In this document: one piece after another, positions 1 through 8,910 of the stretch
How the letters are laid out: every line of letters begins with the position of its first letter
Numbering within the stretch: position 1 is the first letter of the stretch
DNA from: Tamlana sp. I1
Lineage (GTDB): Bacteria > Bacteroidota > Bacteroidia > Flavobacteriales > Flavobacteriaceae
NCBI RefSeq assembly: GCF_015355625.1
Contig: NZ_JACLAF010000001.1
Coordinates: 1-64,000, forward strand
Direction: 5' to 3'
DNA: 64,000 nt
Translations under genes and position numbers: made by a program
The notes under the pieces: model-generated
Databases searched by the model: none
What the model was told of the DNA's origin: nothing
Seen by the model: the letters and a program-made list of their open reading frames with translations, nothing else

Positions 1-18
1 CATAAACGTAAGAATAAG

Positions 19-60
19 AAAACCCCGTTTTTGGCTCTGATCAGCCTTTTTCGGGGTTTT
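19..60. terminator. Bidirectional terminator-like hairpin
   Basis: The arms AAAACCCCG (19-27) and CGGGGTTTT (52-60) are complementary and enclose a smaller GGCT/AGCC hairpin. T-rich sequence follows the stem on both strands. It probably ends a gene beyond the left edge; which strand it serves cannot be decided here. Confidence 0.6.
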
Positions 61-146
61 TATGTACTTAAATTTACGTAAAAATACTTGTATTTACAAG
101 GGATAACGCGTTTTCTGAATGTGCCTATATAGGTTTAATTTTGACA

Positions 147-195
147 TAAAAAAACGCTCCAATCCCGATTGCTATAGGATTGAAGCGTTTTTGTA
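147..195 (-). terminator. Rho-independent terminator of groES-groEL
   Basis: The stem arms 151-165 and 178-192 pair over about 15 bp with one weak pair. Read on the minus strand the hairpin starts about 28 nt after the groEL stop codon and runs into seven Ts. Position and T-run fit an intrinsic terminator for the chaperonin operon. Confidence 0.8.
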
Positions 196-219
196 AAATT
201 TATCTATGGCGATTCGCCA

Positions 220-1860
<1,641 letters not shown>

Positions 1861-2014
1861 TTAGCTTTTGGCCTTTAGCTGTTCGCTATTGGCAAAGCTT
1901 GTGTTGTTAATTTATTAAAGCTAAAAGCGAAGGGCTAATAGCTAAGAACTAGTTTTTACTAAATTAAATTTTGTTGGTTTTAGCTAAAGGCAAACCGCCA
2001 ATAGCCAAAGGCTA
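1861..2014. repeat. Degenerate AGCTnTTnGC word repeats between groES and groEL
   Basis: Three stretches (1861-1899, 1916-1945, 1980-2014) are variants of words such as TTAGCTTTTGGC, TAGCTGTTCGC and CTATTGGC. The outer two are in opposite orientation, so they could fold back on each other in the mRNA. They fill nearly the whole 168-bp groES-groEL spacer. No coding frame or promoter box is seen in it. Confidence 0.6.
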
Positions 2015-2016
2015 AT

Positions 2017-2292
2017 TTACACTATCGCAAGAATATCGCTCTCACGCATAATTAAATAATCTGAGCCTTCAAGTTTTAGTTCTGTTCCAGCGTATTTGCC
2101 ATATAAAACAGTGTCGCCAACTTTAACAGTAATTGGCTCGTCTTTGGTTCCTGGTCCAGCAGCAACTACAGTGCCTTTTTGAGGTTTTTCTTTAGCATTG
2201 TCTGGAATAATAATTCCTGAAGCTGTTTTGGTTTCAGCTGCAGCAGGCTCGATAAGTACGCGATCTGCTAATGGTTTAATGTTTACTCCCAT
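2017..2292 (-). CDS. groES: Co-chaperonin GroES (Hsp10), 91 aa
   Basis: This is the seven-subunit lid of the GroEL chamber. The sequence contains [12 protein letters not shown] at the start, the mobile-loop region [18 protein letters not shown] (about residues 22-39), GTVVAAGPG, and the C-terminal VLYGKYAG...[14 protein letters not shown]. The length is normal. It is the first gene of the groES-groEL operon. The start ATG at 2292 is the natural one, giving [12 protein letters not shown]. The upstream region carries a -24/-12 (sigma54-like) element rather than an obvious TAnnTTTG box. Confidence 0.98.
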   Translation of the reverse strand: MGVNIKPLADRVLIEPAAAETKTASGIIIPDNAKEKPQKGTVVAAGPGTKDEPITVKVGDTVLYGKYAGTELKLEGSDYLIMRESDILAIV

Positions 2293-2341
2293 TTGTTTTA
2301 TATTTTTAATTATTTAAGTGTTAATTTATTGGCTAGTAGCC

Positions 2342-2374
2342 TACGAAAAATGTGCCAATGACATATAACTGACA
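2342..2374 (-). promoter_or_regulatory. Sigma54-like (-24/-12) promoter with TGTCA direct repeat upstream of groES
   Basis: On the minus strand the sequence reads TGTCA-N6-TGTCA (2374-2359), then TGGCAC at 2357-2352, five bases, then TCGTA at 2346-2342. The RpoN consensus is TGGCAC-N5-TTGCA, so the -24 half is perfect and the spacing is right, while the -12 half keeps only the G. Predicted transcription starts about 40 nt before groES. The TGTCA pair may be an activator site; that is inference. Confidence 0.5.
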
Positions 2375-2410
2375 AACTTGCAGATGGTCTTGCAGGATGG
2401 CTTAAAAACG

Positions 2411-2441
2411 AAAAATGCCAACTTAAAAAGCTGGCATTTTT
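2411..2441 (-). terminator. Terminator after secG
   Basis: AAAAATGCCAACTT (2411-2424) pairs with AAGCTGGCATTTTT (2428-2441) with one G-U pair. On the minus strand it follows the secG stop by about 25 nt and ends in a T-run. It separates the secG operon from the groES promoter. Confidence 0.8.
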
Positions 2442-2464
2442 GTCTTTATTTTATGTTGTAAAAA

Positions 2465-2818
2465 CTATTCTGCTTCTTTCGCAGGAGTTGTGTCATTAGA
2501 TTGTGCTGGTGCGTCTGGTAAAGCAACAGGAGCAGATGTTGGTGCATCTAAATCTAAAGCTTTAGATTCTGCATTTCCTGGCCCTCTGTTTATCGCTACA
2601 TTAGATACTAAAATTAATACCAAAAGTAAAGTTGATAAGGTCCAAGTACTTTTATCTAAGAAATCCGTGGTTTTCTTAACACCTCCTAATTGTTGTGTGC
2701 CACCACCACCGAAAGATGATGATAATCCGCCTCCTTTAGGGTTTTGAACCATGATTACTACGATAAGTAAAAACGCTACCACTACGATAAGGACTAAAAA
2801 TATTGTAAACGTACTCAT
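2465..2818 (-). CDS. secG: Preprotein translocase subunit SecG, 117 aa
   Basis: SecG is the small auxiliary subunit of the SecYEG inner-membrane protein channel. Two membrane segments are visible (about residues 4-24 and 57-76) joined by the typical cytoplasmic loop MVQNPKGGGLSSSFGGGG...TDFLDKSTW. The tail after residue 80 is Ala/Pro/Asp-rich and poorly conserved in the family. Its start codon overlaps the stop of the upstream TPR-like gene by one base (TAATG), indicating translational coupling. It is the last gene before a terminator. Confidence 0.95.
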   Translation of the reverse strand: MSTFTIFLVLIVVVAFLLIVVIMVQNPKGGGLSSSFGGGGTQQLGGVKKTTDFLDKSTWTLSTLLLVLILVSNVAINRGPGNAESKALDLDAPTSAPVALPDAPAQSNDTTPAKEAE

Positions 2819-3801
2819 TATTTTTTATTATTTTGTTCTTGTAAATGCTCTACTGCTCTAATTTGGTTTGCAAAGAAACTACTTTTTTCTGGATATTTCA
2901 AACTTAAAATTTTATAAGATTGAATTGCTTTACTGTAGTTTTTTTGTTCTACATAAATACGTGCTAAAGTCTCAGTCATTAAAGCTTCAGGTTGTATCAT
3001 TTGTGCTTTTGCCAAGTTTCCTTTTTGCGACAAGGGTTTTGTTGGACTTATCTTGGGGTTTTCGGCAATAAATTTATCGATAAGTTTAAACTTTTCTTTT
3101 CTTTCTAAACCGCTAGAATCTAATTTTTTAGTGTCTTTTTTTAGTTTTTTTTCTTTCTTTATTTTTACCGAATCACGTTCAATAGGATCAAAACGGGTAA
3201 GTTTTAGCCATTCATTAAAGGAATGCGATTCTTTGTTGTTAAATTGAAGTGGCTCCCCCAACTTTAAAACAGCTTCGGCAGTGGTTTCTTGTTCTTTTGC
3301 TTTTTCGGGGTTTATCTCTGGTTTTTCTTCAGTGGTTTCTGAAGTTTCTACAAGAAAAGGTGCTTTTGGTGTTTGGAGTGCTTTGGGTTCAAAAAGAGCG
3401 GGGTCTAGAACACCATCGGTATCTTTAATTTGTTGTTTTAAATGATCATCAATAGTAACGTTTTTATGTACTGAAATGTCTTCAGCTTCAACTTGAATAT
3501 CATTTAAATGCGAACTATTGTTTTTGATGGTTTCTGAAATTTCATTCTGAACAAAAACTTCAGAAGTAATAAAATCAAATAAAATACTTCTATCGGTGGT
3601 GTAAGACGCTGTTGTTTTAAGTTCCTGATTGTATTGAAGGCTGCTTTGGTCTTTTAAACCTTTTAAATATATGGCACGCGCCGATTGAAAATAGGGGTAT
3701 TTGGCAATAATAGACTTTAGTCCATCGGTTTGCGCGTTAGTTAAAACTTGCGGTTTTTGAAGGATTTGTATAAAATCTGATTGGTTCATTGTTTGTGCCA
3801 A
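2818..3801 (-). CDS. Hypothetical protein with C-terminal TPR-like repeat, 327 aa
   Basis: I do not recognise a named family, but a gene of this kind is common beside secG and lptE in Flavobacteriaceae (recollection). The N-terminal part (about 5-60) looks helical (FIQILQKPQVLTNAQTDGL). The middle (about 100-260) is rich in Lys and Glu and probably disordered. The C-terminal 60 residues (PEALMTETLARIYVEQKNYSKAIQSYKIL) read as one TPR motif. There is no signal peptide, so it is predicted cytoplasmic. It sits between lptE (13-bp gap) and secG (1-bp overlap), suggesting one operon with an envelope role. A second in-frame ATG at residue 5 is an alternative start. Confidence 0.8.
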   Translation of the reverse strand: MAQTMNQSDFIQILQKPQVLTNAQTDGLKSIIAKYPYFQSARAIYLKGLKDQSSLQYNQELKTTASYTTDRSILFDFITSEVFVQNEISETIKNNSSHLNDIQVEAEDISVHKNVTIDDHLKQQIKDTDGVLDPALFEPKALQTPKAPFLVETSETTEEKPEINPEKAKEQETTAEAVLKLGEPLQFNNKESHSFNEWLKLTRFDPIERDSVKIKKEKKLKKDTKKLDSSGLERKEKFKLIDKFIAENPKISPTKPLSQKGNLAKAQMIQPEALMTETLARIYVEQKNYSKAIQSYKILSLKYPEKSSFFANQIRAVEHLQEQNNKK

Positions 3802-3814
3802 AATTAATGTGTTG

Positions 3815-4324
3815 TTACCACTTCGCTAAGGTGGCGTTAAAAATATCTTGCGTAATACGTGCAAATATTTCTTCTACTGCTGTTGTTTTTATGTCGCCTA
3901 TAAGTTGGTCTGTCCCTGGGTAATCGTAAAAAAACGAGAAACTTTGTTCTAAATCATCTTCCTCTTTTTTGGTGTTATAAAAACGCACTTTTACGGTAAT
4001 TGTTAATCGGTTTTGTGCTGCGGTTTGTTCGGCAGTTGCAGTAGTTGGCGAAATTCGATATTCTGTAATTTCACCTTCGTAAATTAAATCGCCACCGTTT
4101 GGAACTAAATTTAAGTTGGTTTGGTTTTGTATTAAATCCTCTAAAGCAATTTTAAAATCTCGCTCTAAGCCAGGTTCTATAAGTAAAGCGGTGTTTTCAA
4201 AATGATTTACTTGATAGGTTTTTACATTTGCAGGAATAGAAGCGCCTGTAAACGAATAAAAACCACAGCTTGTAAATGAAAAGCTTAAGGCTAGGAGTGA
4301 AAAGTATAAGACGTATTTTTTCAT
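3815..4324 (-). CDS. lptE: LptE-family LPS-assembly lipoprotein, 169 aa
   Basis: LptE is an outer-membrane lipoprotein that plugs the LptD barrel and helps insert LPS into the outer leaflet. The protein begins with a lipoprotein signal ending SFSFTSC, with Cys at residue 20, followed by GFYSFTGASIP. That start, the central beta-rich segment (GDLIYEGEITEYRISP, about 103-118) and the IFARITQDIFNATLAKW end match the Bacteroidetes LptE type. The length fits. It leads the lptE - TPR gene - secG operon, and a perfect TAnnTTTG box lies about 60 bp upstream. Two genes in this operon act in envelope biogenesis. Confidence 0.85.
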   Translation of the reverse strand: MKKYVLYFSLLALSFSFTSCGFYSFTGASIPANVKTYQVNHFENTALLIEPGLERDFKIALEDLIQNQTNLNLVPNGGDLIYEGEITEYRISPTTATAEQTAAQNRLTITVKVRFYNTKKEEDDLEQSFSFFYDYPGTDQLIGDIKTTAVEEIFARITQDIFNATLAKW

Positions 4325-4382
4325 GGTTTTATGTGATGCTGTGAATTTTAAAGTTTTAACAAGGAAACTGTTTTGTAAAGGG

Positions 4383-4390
4383 CAAAAATA
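4383..4390 (-). promoter_or_regulatory. TAnnTTTG (-7) promoter box for lptE-secG operon
   Basis: The minus strand reads TATTTTTG, a perfect match to the Bacteroidetes -7 box TAnnTTTG, and would give a leader of about 50 nt before lptE. No TTG (-33) at the usual 19-21 nt spacing is seen, so this is a candidate only. Confidence 0.45.
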
Positions 4391-4407
4391 CTATTAAATA
4401 TGTGTTT

Positions 4408-5178
4408 TTATTGTTGTGGCAATGCTTCTTTTTTATGAGAATCTATTAAAGCAATAAGTTTTGTTAGCGATGCTTTAATTTTGTCAGATTCACTTTTTTT
4501 GAACAATAATTCAGCTTTCTTTTTCATTTTACTATAATCACCATCAGGGTATAGGGTAATCAGCTTCGAAAAGTATTTATCGATACCTTCAGCTAATTTT
4601 ATTTTTCCTTCATTTGAAAAAGCGTTTTCATTATTTATCTCATCTAAATAATAAGTGTAATTATTAATCAAAATTTTAATATTAGAATTAATATTTCTTT
4701 TTACTTTTTGTGCATTTGGGTCGTCTGCACTTTCTTGTATTTCGTCGTTTCCTAATTTAAAATAATCAAGCTGTAAACCTAATCCAAATTGCCATACAGC
4801 TAACATTTCTATGTCATAGATATATTGGTCTTTACGGTCGGTTGCAGGGTAGATGTCTTGCATGTCTTTCCAATGCTTAAAGAATTCTTGAGCAACAGTA
4901 TTTCGATGTTTTAAACCTAATTCATTATCATTTAATACAATTTTGTAGTTCTGTTCGTCAGTTAGTTTTTTAACTATGATACTTTGTTCAGGATTATCAA
5001 AGGTTGGTTTTTTCTCATCGTTAGTGTAGCCAAATCTCAGTTCAAGAACTGCTGCGTCGTAATCGTTAAGATCCCAATACCTTTTATTTAAAGGGTATTC
5101 GTGTTCTTCTTCGTTTTTACAGTTGCTTAATATTAATACGGTGAAGGCTAGAAGGATGTACTTAAATTTTGGCATCAA
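4408..5178 (-). CDS. Lipoprotein of unknown function with acidic export-type tail, 256 aa
   Basis: I do not recognise the family. The signal peptide (about 1-19) ends in the lipobox ILSNC; the mature protein begins CKNEEEHEY. An acidic run right after the Cys resembles the lipoprotein export signal that sends Bacteroidetes lipoproteins to the cell surface (known principle; its use here is inference). The body is helical and rich in Asn, Lys and Tyr, with no recognisable motif. The first 17 bases overlap the end of the upstream membrane HExxH gene, so the two are co-translated and probably work together. MMPKF offers a second ATG at residue 2. Confidence 0.8.
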   Translation of the reverse strand: MMPKFKYILLAFTVLILSNCKNEEEHEYPLNKRYWDLNDYDAAVLELRFGYTNDEKKPTFDNPEQSIIVKKLTDEQNYKIVLNDNELGLKHRNTVAQEFFKHWKDMQDIYPATDRKDQYIYDIEMLAVWQFGLGLQLDYFKLGNDEIQESADDPNAQKVKRNINSNIKILINNYTYYLDEINNENAFSNEGKIKLAEGIDKYFSKLITLYPDGDYSKMKKKAELLFKKSESDKIKASLTKLIALIDSHKKEALPQQ

Positions 5179-5863
5179 TTATTATTTTTGGTTTTTTAAA
5201 TTCTGAAAGTAAAGTTAATAAACTGTCAACTTGTTTCTCGTATCTTTTTTGTTCACTAAATACATAGGAATGAAAAGTGTTGTAATCGTATTCTTTTTGA
5301 AACGCCCTTTCTTCTGTTTTTGTGTTTTGAATAATATTTTCAATTTGTTCTTTATTGAAGGCTTTAAGATTGGCTATTTTTTGTTTTGCTTTTCGAGCGA
5401 ATAGTTCTGTGATTTTGATATGGTATTTTTCGTGTTTTAAAAGGTCTTTACTATAGGTTTTTGTATTGTAGACAAATGACCGTGATGGGTGAAATAAAGA
5501 TTTAACTTCAACCGAATTTTCTTGAATATCACTTTCAATTGTGGTTACTACATATGCGAATTTTTCATTACCATACAGTGATTTTCTAAAAAACTCTAAG
5601 CCTCTAAAATTTTCGAATGTAATTTGTTCATATTTATCAAATGTAAGAGGCTTTTCATAATTCAAATAGTTTGTATGAATAAGCGCCGCAAATAGAAGGA
5701 GAATTGGGGTTAATACAAGTAAAGAGTATTTTGTGAACTTTAGAAGCTTCTTTAAAGGAATAAGATTTCCTCGTTTTCTTTCTTTTATAACTTGAATTAG
5801 TTGATAAAAAACAGGCGAGAAATATAGCAGTAATATTAAAGTTGCTATTAAATTTTCATTCAT
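5162..5863 (-). CDS. Membrane-anchored putative zinc metalloprotease (DUF922-like, HEKYH), 233 aa
   Basis: Two hydrophobic segments (about residues 5-23 and 46-64) are followed by a soluble domain. That domain contains LLKHEKYHIKITELFARKAKQ, in which HEKYH fits the HExxH zinc-binding motif. The following ITELFAR and a later YNTFHSYVFSEQKRYEKQVD resemble DUF922-type putative zincins as I remember them, where His-Glu-x-x-His precedes an aromatic/Gln-rich C-terminus. The assignment is by motif only. The gene ends inside the start of the lipoprotein gene (17-bp overlap) and begins 33 bp after the sigma54 regulator, so it may be transcribed with it. Confidence 0.7.
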   Translation of the reverse strand: MNENLIATLILLLYFSPVFYQLIQVIKERKRGNLIPLKKLLKFTKYSLLVLTPILLLFAALIHTNYLNYEKPLTFDKYEQITFENFRGLEFFRKSLYGNEKFAYVVTTIESDIQENSVEVKSLFHPSRSFVYNTKTYSKDLLKHEKYHIKITELFARKAKQKIANLKAFNKEQIENIIQNTKTEERAFQKEYDYNTFHSYVFSEQKRYEKQVDSLLTLLSEFKKPKIIIDAKI

Positions 5864-5896
5864 TTGAAAACTTTTCTAATTAATGACATAACTTCA

Positions 5897-7171
5897 CTAA
5901 AGATCATACTGTTTAATTTTTCGGTATAAAGTACGTTCGCTAATGCCTAATTCGGCGGCAGCTAGTTTACGTTTGCCTTGATGGCGCTCGAGCGATTTTT
6001 TAATAAGTTCGAGTTCTTTATGTTGTAGTGAAAGTGTTTCTTCTTCTTCAATTTCTTCAGCAAAATGATATTTATCTGTAGTTGGTGCGATATCGTCTTT
6101 TTCAATAGTATGCTCCGGAATAGAAAGCACTTCGGTGTCTGTGTCTAATGATTCTTCATAATCGGTATCTTCATTAGAATCATCACCATAAATTTTCTGA
6201 ATTAAGCTTTCATTCTTTTTCTCAACATCTTTGGTGTTGCCGTTTTTCATCAATTCCAAAGTCAGCTTTTTTAAATCGTTCAAATCACTTTTCATATCAA
6301 AAAGCACTTTGTACAGAATTTCACGTTCGCTGCTAAAATCACTTTCAGATTTTGATGTTTTTATAACGGCAGGCAGATTTGTTCGAACAGAATCTGGTAG
6401 ATAACTTCTTAAAATTTCGGAAGTAATGGTTCTGTTTTGTTCCAATACTGAAAGCTGCTCGGCGATGTTTCGTAACTGACGAATATTACCGCTCCATCTG
6501 TATTTTAAAAGCAATTGAATGGCATTGTCGCTAAGTTTTACCGTGGGCATTTTATATTTTAAAGCGAAATCGCTAGCAAATTTTCTAAACAATAAATGGA
6601 TGTCTTCTTGGCGCTCGCGTAACGGCGGTAAATTGATGTCTACCGTGCTTAATCTGTAAAATAAATCTTCACGAAATTTTTCTTTTTCAATAGCTTCAAA
6701 CATGTTTACGTTTGTTGCAGCAACGATGCGTACATTGGTTTTTTGTACTTTACTAGAACCTACTTTTAGGAATTCGCCATTTTCTAAAACACGTAATAAA
6801 CGCACTTGTGTGGTAAGTGGTAATTCGCCAACTTCATCTAAAAAAATAGTTCCGCCATCGGCAACTTCAAAATAGCCTGCACGGGTTTGCGATGCACCTG
6901 TAAATGCGCCTTTTTCGTGACCAAATAATTCACTGTCAATCGTGCCTTCGGGAATGGCGCCACAGTTTACAGCAATGTATTTATTGTGTTTTCTGTGCGA
7001 TAATTGGTGAATTATTTTAGGAATACTTTCTTTACCAACACCACTTTCTCCTGTAACTAAAACCGAAATATCTGTAGGCGCTACTTGAATGGCTTTTTCG
7101 ATAGCACGGTTTAAGGCAGGAGCATTTCCAATAATACCAAAACGTTGTTTAATTGCTTGAACTGATTCCAT
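5897..7171 (-). CDS. Sigma54-dependent transcriptional activator without receiver domain, 424 aa
   Basis: This is an AAA+ enhancer-binding protein that opens promoters held by RpoN holoenzyme. Walker A GESGVGKE is at 41-48, the sigma54-contacting GAFTGA loop at 88-93 and Walker B TIFLDE at 108-113. The PPLRER sensor region and the RWSGNIRQLRN segment follow. An acidic, low-complexity linker (about 300-375) leads to a C-terminal Fis-type HTH (GKRKLAAAELGISERTLYRKIKQYDL). There is no N-terminal receiver, GAF or PAS domain: the AAA+ domain starts at about residue 10. Activity must then be set by expression or a partner protein. A sigma54-like promoter sits upstream of groES in the same window. 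Confidence 0.93.
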   Translation of the reverse strand: MESVQAIKQRFGIIGNAPALNRAIEKAIQVAPTDISVLVTGESGVGKESIPKIIHQLSHRKHNKYIAVNCGAIPEGTIDSELFGHEKGAFTGASQTRAGYFEVADGGTIFLDEVGELPLTTQVRLLRVLENGEFLKVGSSKVQKTNVRIVAATNVNMFEAIEKEKFREDLFYRLSTVDINLPPLRERQEDIHLLFRKFASDFALKYKMPTVKLSDNAIQLLLKYRWSGNIRQLRNIAEQLSVLEQNRTITSEILRSYLPDSVRTNLPAVIKTSKSESDFSSEREILYKVLFDMKSDLNDLKKLTLELMKNGNTKDVEKKNESLIQKIYGDDSNEDTDYEESLDTDTEVLSIPEHTIEKDDIAPTTDKYHFAEEIEEEETLSLQHKELELIKKSLERHQGKRKLAAAELGISERTLYRKIKQYDL

Positions 7172-7176
7172 AATTA

Positions 7177-7203
7177 GCCCCCTAGCCCCAAAAAGGGGAA
7201 TTT
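7177..7203. repeat. C-rich/G-rich hairpin repeat, left copy
   Basis: GCCCC-CTA-GCCCC-AAAAA-GGGG-AATTT lies just upstream of the sigma54 activator start. CCCC (7186-7189) pairs with GGGG (7195-7198). A related copy in inverse orientation lies at 7267-7300. C/G runs of this kind stand out sharply from the AT-rich surroundings. Confidence 0.6.
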
Positions 7204-7266
7204 AAAAAGTGAATATTTTGATTCTTTCTATTTTGAGTCATACTTATATTTATTCATTTGGGTAAG

Positions 7267-7300
7267 AATTCCTCCCCTTAGGGGAGGTTAGGAGGGGCTT
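7267..7300. repeat. C-rich/G-rich hairpin repeat, right (inverted) copy
   Basis: CCTCCCC (7271-7277) and GGGGAGG (7281-7287) form a perfect 7-bp hairpin, followed by TTAGGAGGGGC, which runs into the last codons of miaB. The reverse complement resembles the copy at 7177-7203. The pair flanks about 63 bp of AT-rich DNA. It could also serve as a weak miaB terminator. Confidence 0.6.
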
Positions 7301-8727
7301 ATTCCCTCTCCTATAAGGGTAGCACTCGTACAATCTGTAACCTTAACATTTACAAAATCACCAATGTTATAGTCGCCTTTTGGAAACACGCAAACAATGT
7401 TTTGTGAGGTTCTTCCAGACCATTTTTCGCTCGATTTTTTAGATTCTTTTTCAACCAAAACTTCTACAACGCTGTTTAAGTATTCTTTGGTTCTAATTTC
7501 ACTATGTATACGTTGTAAATCAACAATATCTTGAAGTCTTCGTTTTTTAGTTTCTTCAGGAACGTCGTCTTCCATATTTCGTCCCGCCATGGTTCCTGGG
7601 CGCTCCGAATAGGTAAACATATACCCAAAATTGTATTTTACGTATTCCATTAAAGAAATGGTGTCTTGAAAATCGGCTTCGGTTTCGGTAGGAAATCCAA
7701 CAATCATATCTTGACTGATGGCACATTCTGGTAGAATACGACGAATATTATCTATTAATTCGAAATACTCTTCACGAGTGTGTAAACGATTCATCGCTTT
7801 TAAAATACGGTTGCTTCCGCTTTGTACAGGCAAATGAATGTGATTACATATATTATCGTATTTCGCCATGGTTTCAATCACATCAAGCGTTAAATCTTGA
7901 GGGTTTGATGTTGAAAAACGAATGCGCATTTTAGGTTGTGCTTTGGCGCAAAGCTCTAAAAGTTTAGAGAAGTTTACCGCCGTAGCTTTTTGCATCGCGC
8001 TAGCTTTTACAAAGTCTTTTTTTAATCCACCACCATACCAAAGGTAGCTGTCTACGTTCTGTCCTAATAAAGTGATTTCCCTGTAGCCACGATTCCATAA
8101 ATCGTTCACTTCCTCAAGAATACTTTGGGGTTCTCTACTGCGTTCACGACCACGAGTAAACGGTACGACACAAAACGTACACATATTATCGCAACCACGT
8201 GTAATGGACACAAAAGCGGTAACGCCGTTAGAATTTAAACGCACTGGCGACACATCGCCGTAGGTTTCATCTTTAGAAAGAATTACGTTTATGGCGTCTC
8301 TACCTTCATCAACTTCTGCTAAAAGATTTGGTAAGTCTTTATAAGCGTCGGGGCCAACAACAAGGTCAACTATTTTCTCTTCTTCAAGAAATTTAGTTTT
8401 TAAACGCTCGGCCATACAGCCTAAAACCCCCACTTTCATTTTTGGGTTTTGGTCGCGTTTTACAGCATTATATTTTTCTAAACGTTTGCGAACGGTTTGT
8501 TCGGCTTTATCTCTAATCGAGCAGGTATTTACTAAAACTAAATCCGCTTCTTCAAGGTTTTGCGTTGTGTTAAAACCTTGGTCGGCCATAATGGAAGCCA
8601 CAATTTCGCTGTCGCTAAAATTCATGGAACAGCCATAACTCTCAATAAAAAGTTTGCGTTTATTTTCTTTTTTTTGTTCTAAAACTAAAGCGTCTCCTTG
8701 TTTGTTTTCGTCTATAATCTTCTCCAT
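7288..8727 (-). CDS. miaB: tRNA-2-methylthio-N6-dimethylallyladenosine synthase MiaB, 479 aa
   Basis: MiaB is a radical-SAM enzyme that adds a methylthio group to i6A37 of tRNAs reading UNN codons. The N-terminal MTTase domain (KLFIESYGCSMNFSDSE, NTCSIRDKAEQ, VGVLGCMAERLK) carries three Cys for the auxiliary 4Fe-4S cluster. The radical-SAM motif GCDNMCTFCVVPFTRGRERSR (about 178-198) has the CxxxCxxC triad. The C-terminus is a TRAM RNA-binding domain (VVEVLVEKE...KWSGRT). Length and order are normal. A good TTG-N21-TATCTTTG promoter lies just upstream, so it is probably transcribed on its own. Confidence 0.97.
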   Translation of the reverse strand: MEKIIDENKQGDALVLEQKKENKRKLFIESYGCSMNFSDSEIVASIMADQGFNTTQNLEEADLVLVNTCSIRDKAEQTVRKRLEKYNAVKRDQNPKMKVGVLGCMAERLKTKFLEEEKIVDLVVGPDAYKDLPNLLAEVDEGRDAINVILSKDETYGDVSPVRLNSNGVTAFVSITRGCDNMCTFCVVPFTRGRERSREPQSILEEVNDLWNRGYREITLLGQNVDSYLWYGGGLKKDFVKASAMQKATAVNFSKLLELCAKAQPKMRIRFSTSNPQDLTLDVIETMAKYDNICNHIHLPVQSGSNRILKAMNRLHTREEYFELIDNIRRILPECAISQDMIVGFPTETEADFQDTISLMEYVKYNFGYMFTYSERPGTMAGRNMEDDVPEETKKRRLQDIVDLQRIHSEIRTKEYLNSVVEVLVEKESKKSSEKWSGRTSQNIVCVFPKGDYNIGDFVNVKVTDCTSATLIGEGISPS

Positions 8728-8761
8728 AATATAAAGAAACCGTTATCGGTCAATTAGCTTG

Positions 8762-8793
8762 CAAAGATACAATATTTTAATGATTTGTGACAA
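8762..8793 (-). promoter_or_regulatory. Bacteroidetes sigmaA promoter of miaB
   Basis: The minus strand has TTG at 8793-8791, a 21-nt spacer and TATCTTTG at 8769-8762, a perfect TAnnTTTG. This predicts a leader of about 25-30 nt before the miaB ATG (8727). Confidence 0.75.
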
Positions 8794-8910
8794 AGTGACA
8801 GTTTGAAAAATAATGCAGTTTACATTGTTTTAACGAAAATTTTAGGATTCATTTTATTTTGTGTTATAATCGTCTATTTTTATCGAACCAAATTAAACCA
8901 ATATAAAAAT

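Noticed and set aside
8803-8910. Upstream extension of the membrane-protein gene starting at a TTG (8803)
   Set aside because: It abuts the divergent miaB promoter and adds a hydrophobic segment not expected; the ATG at 8911 gives a better start.
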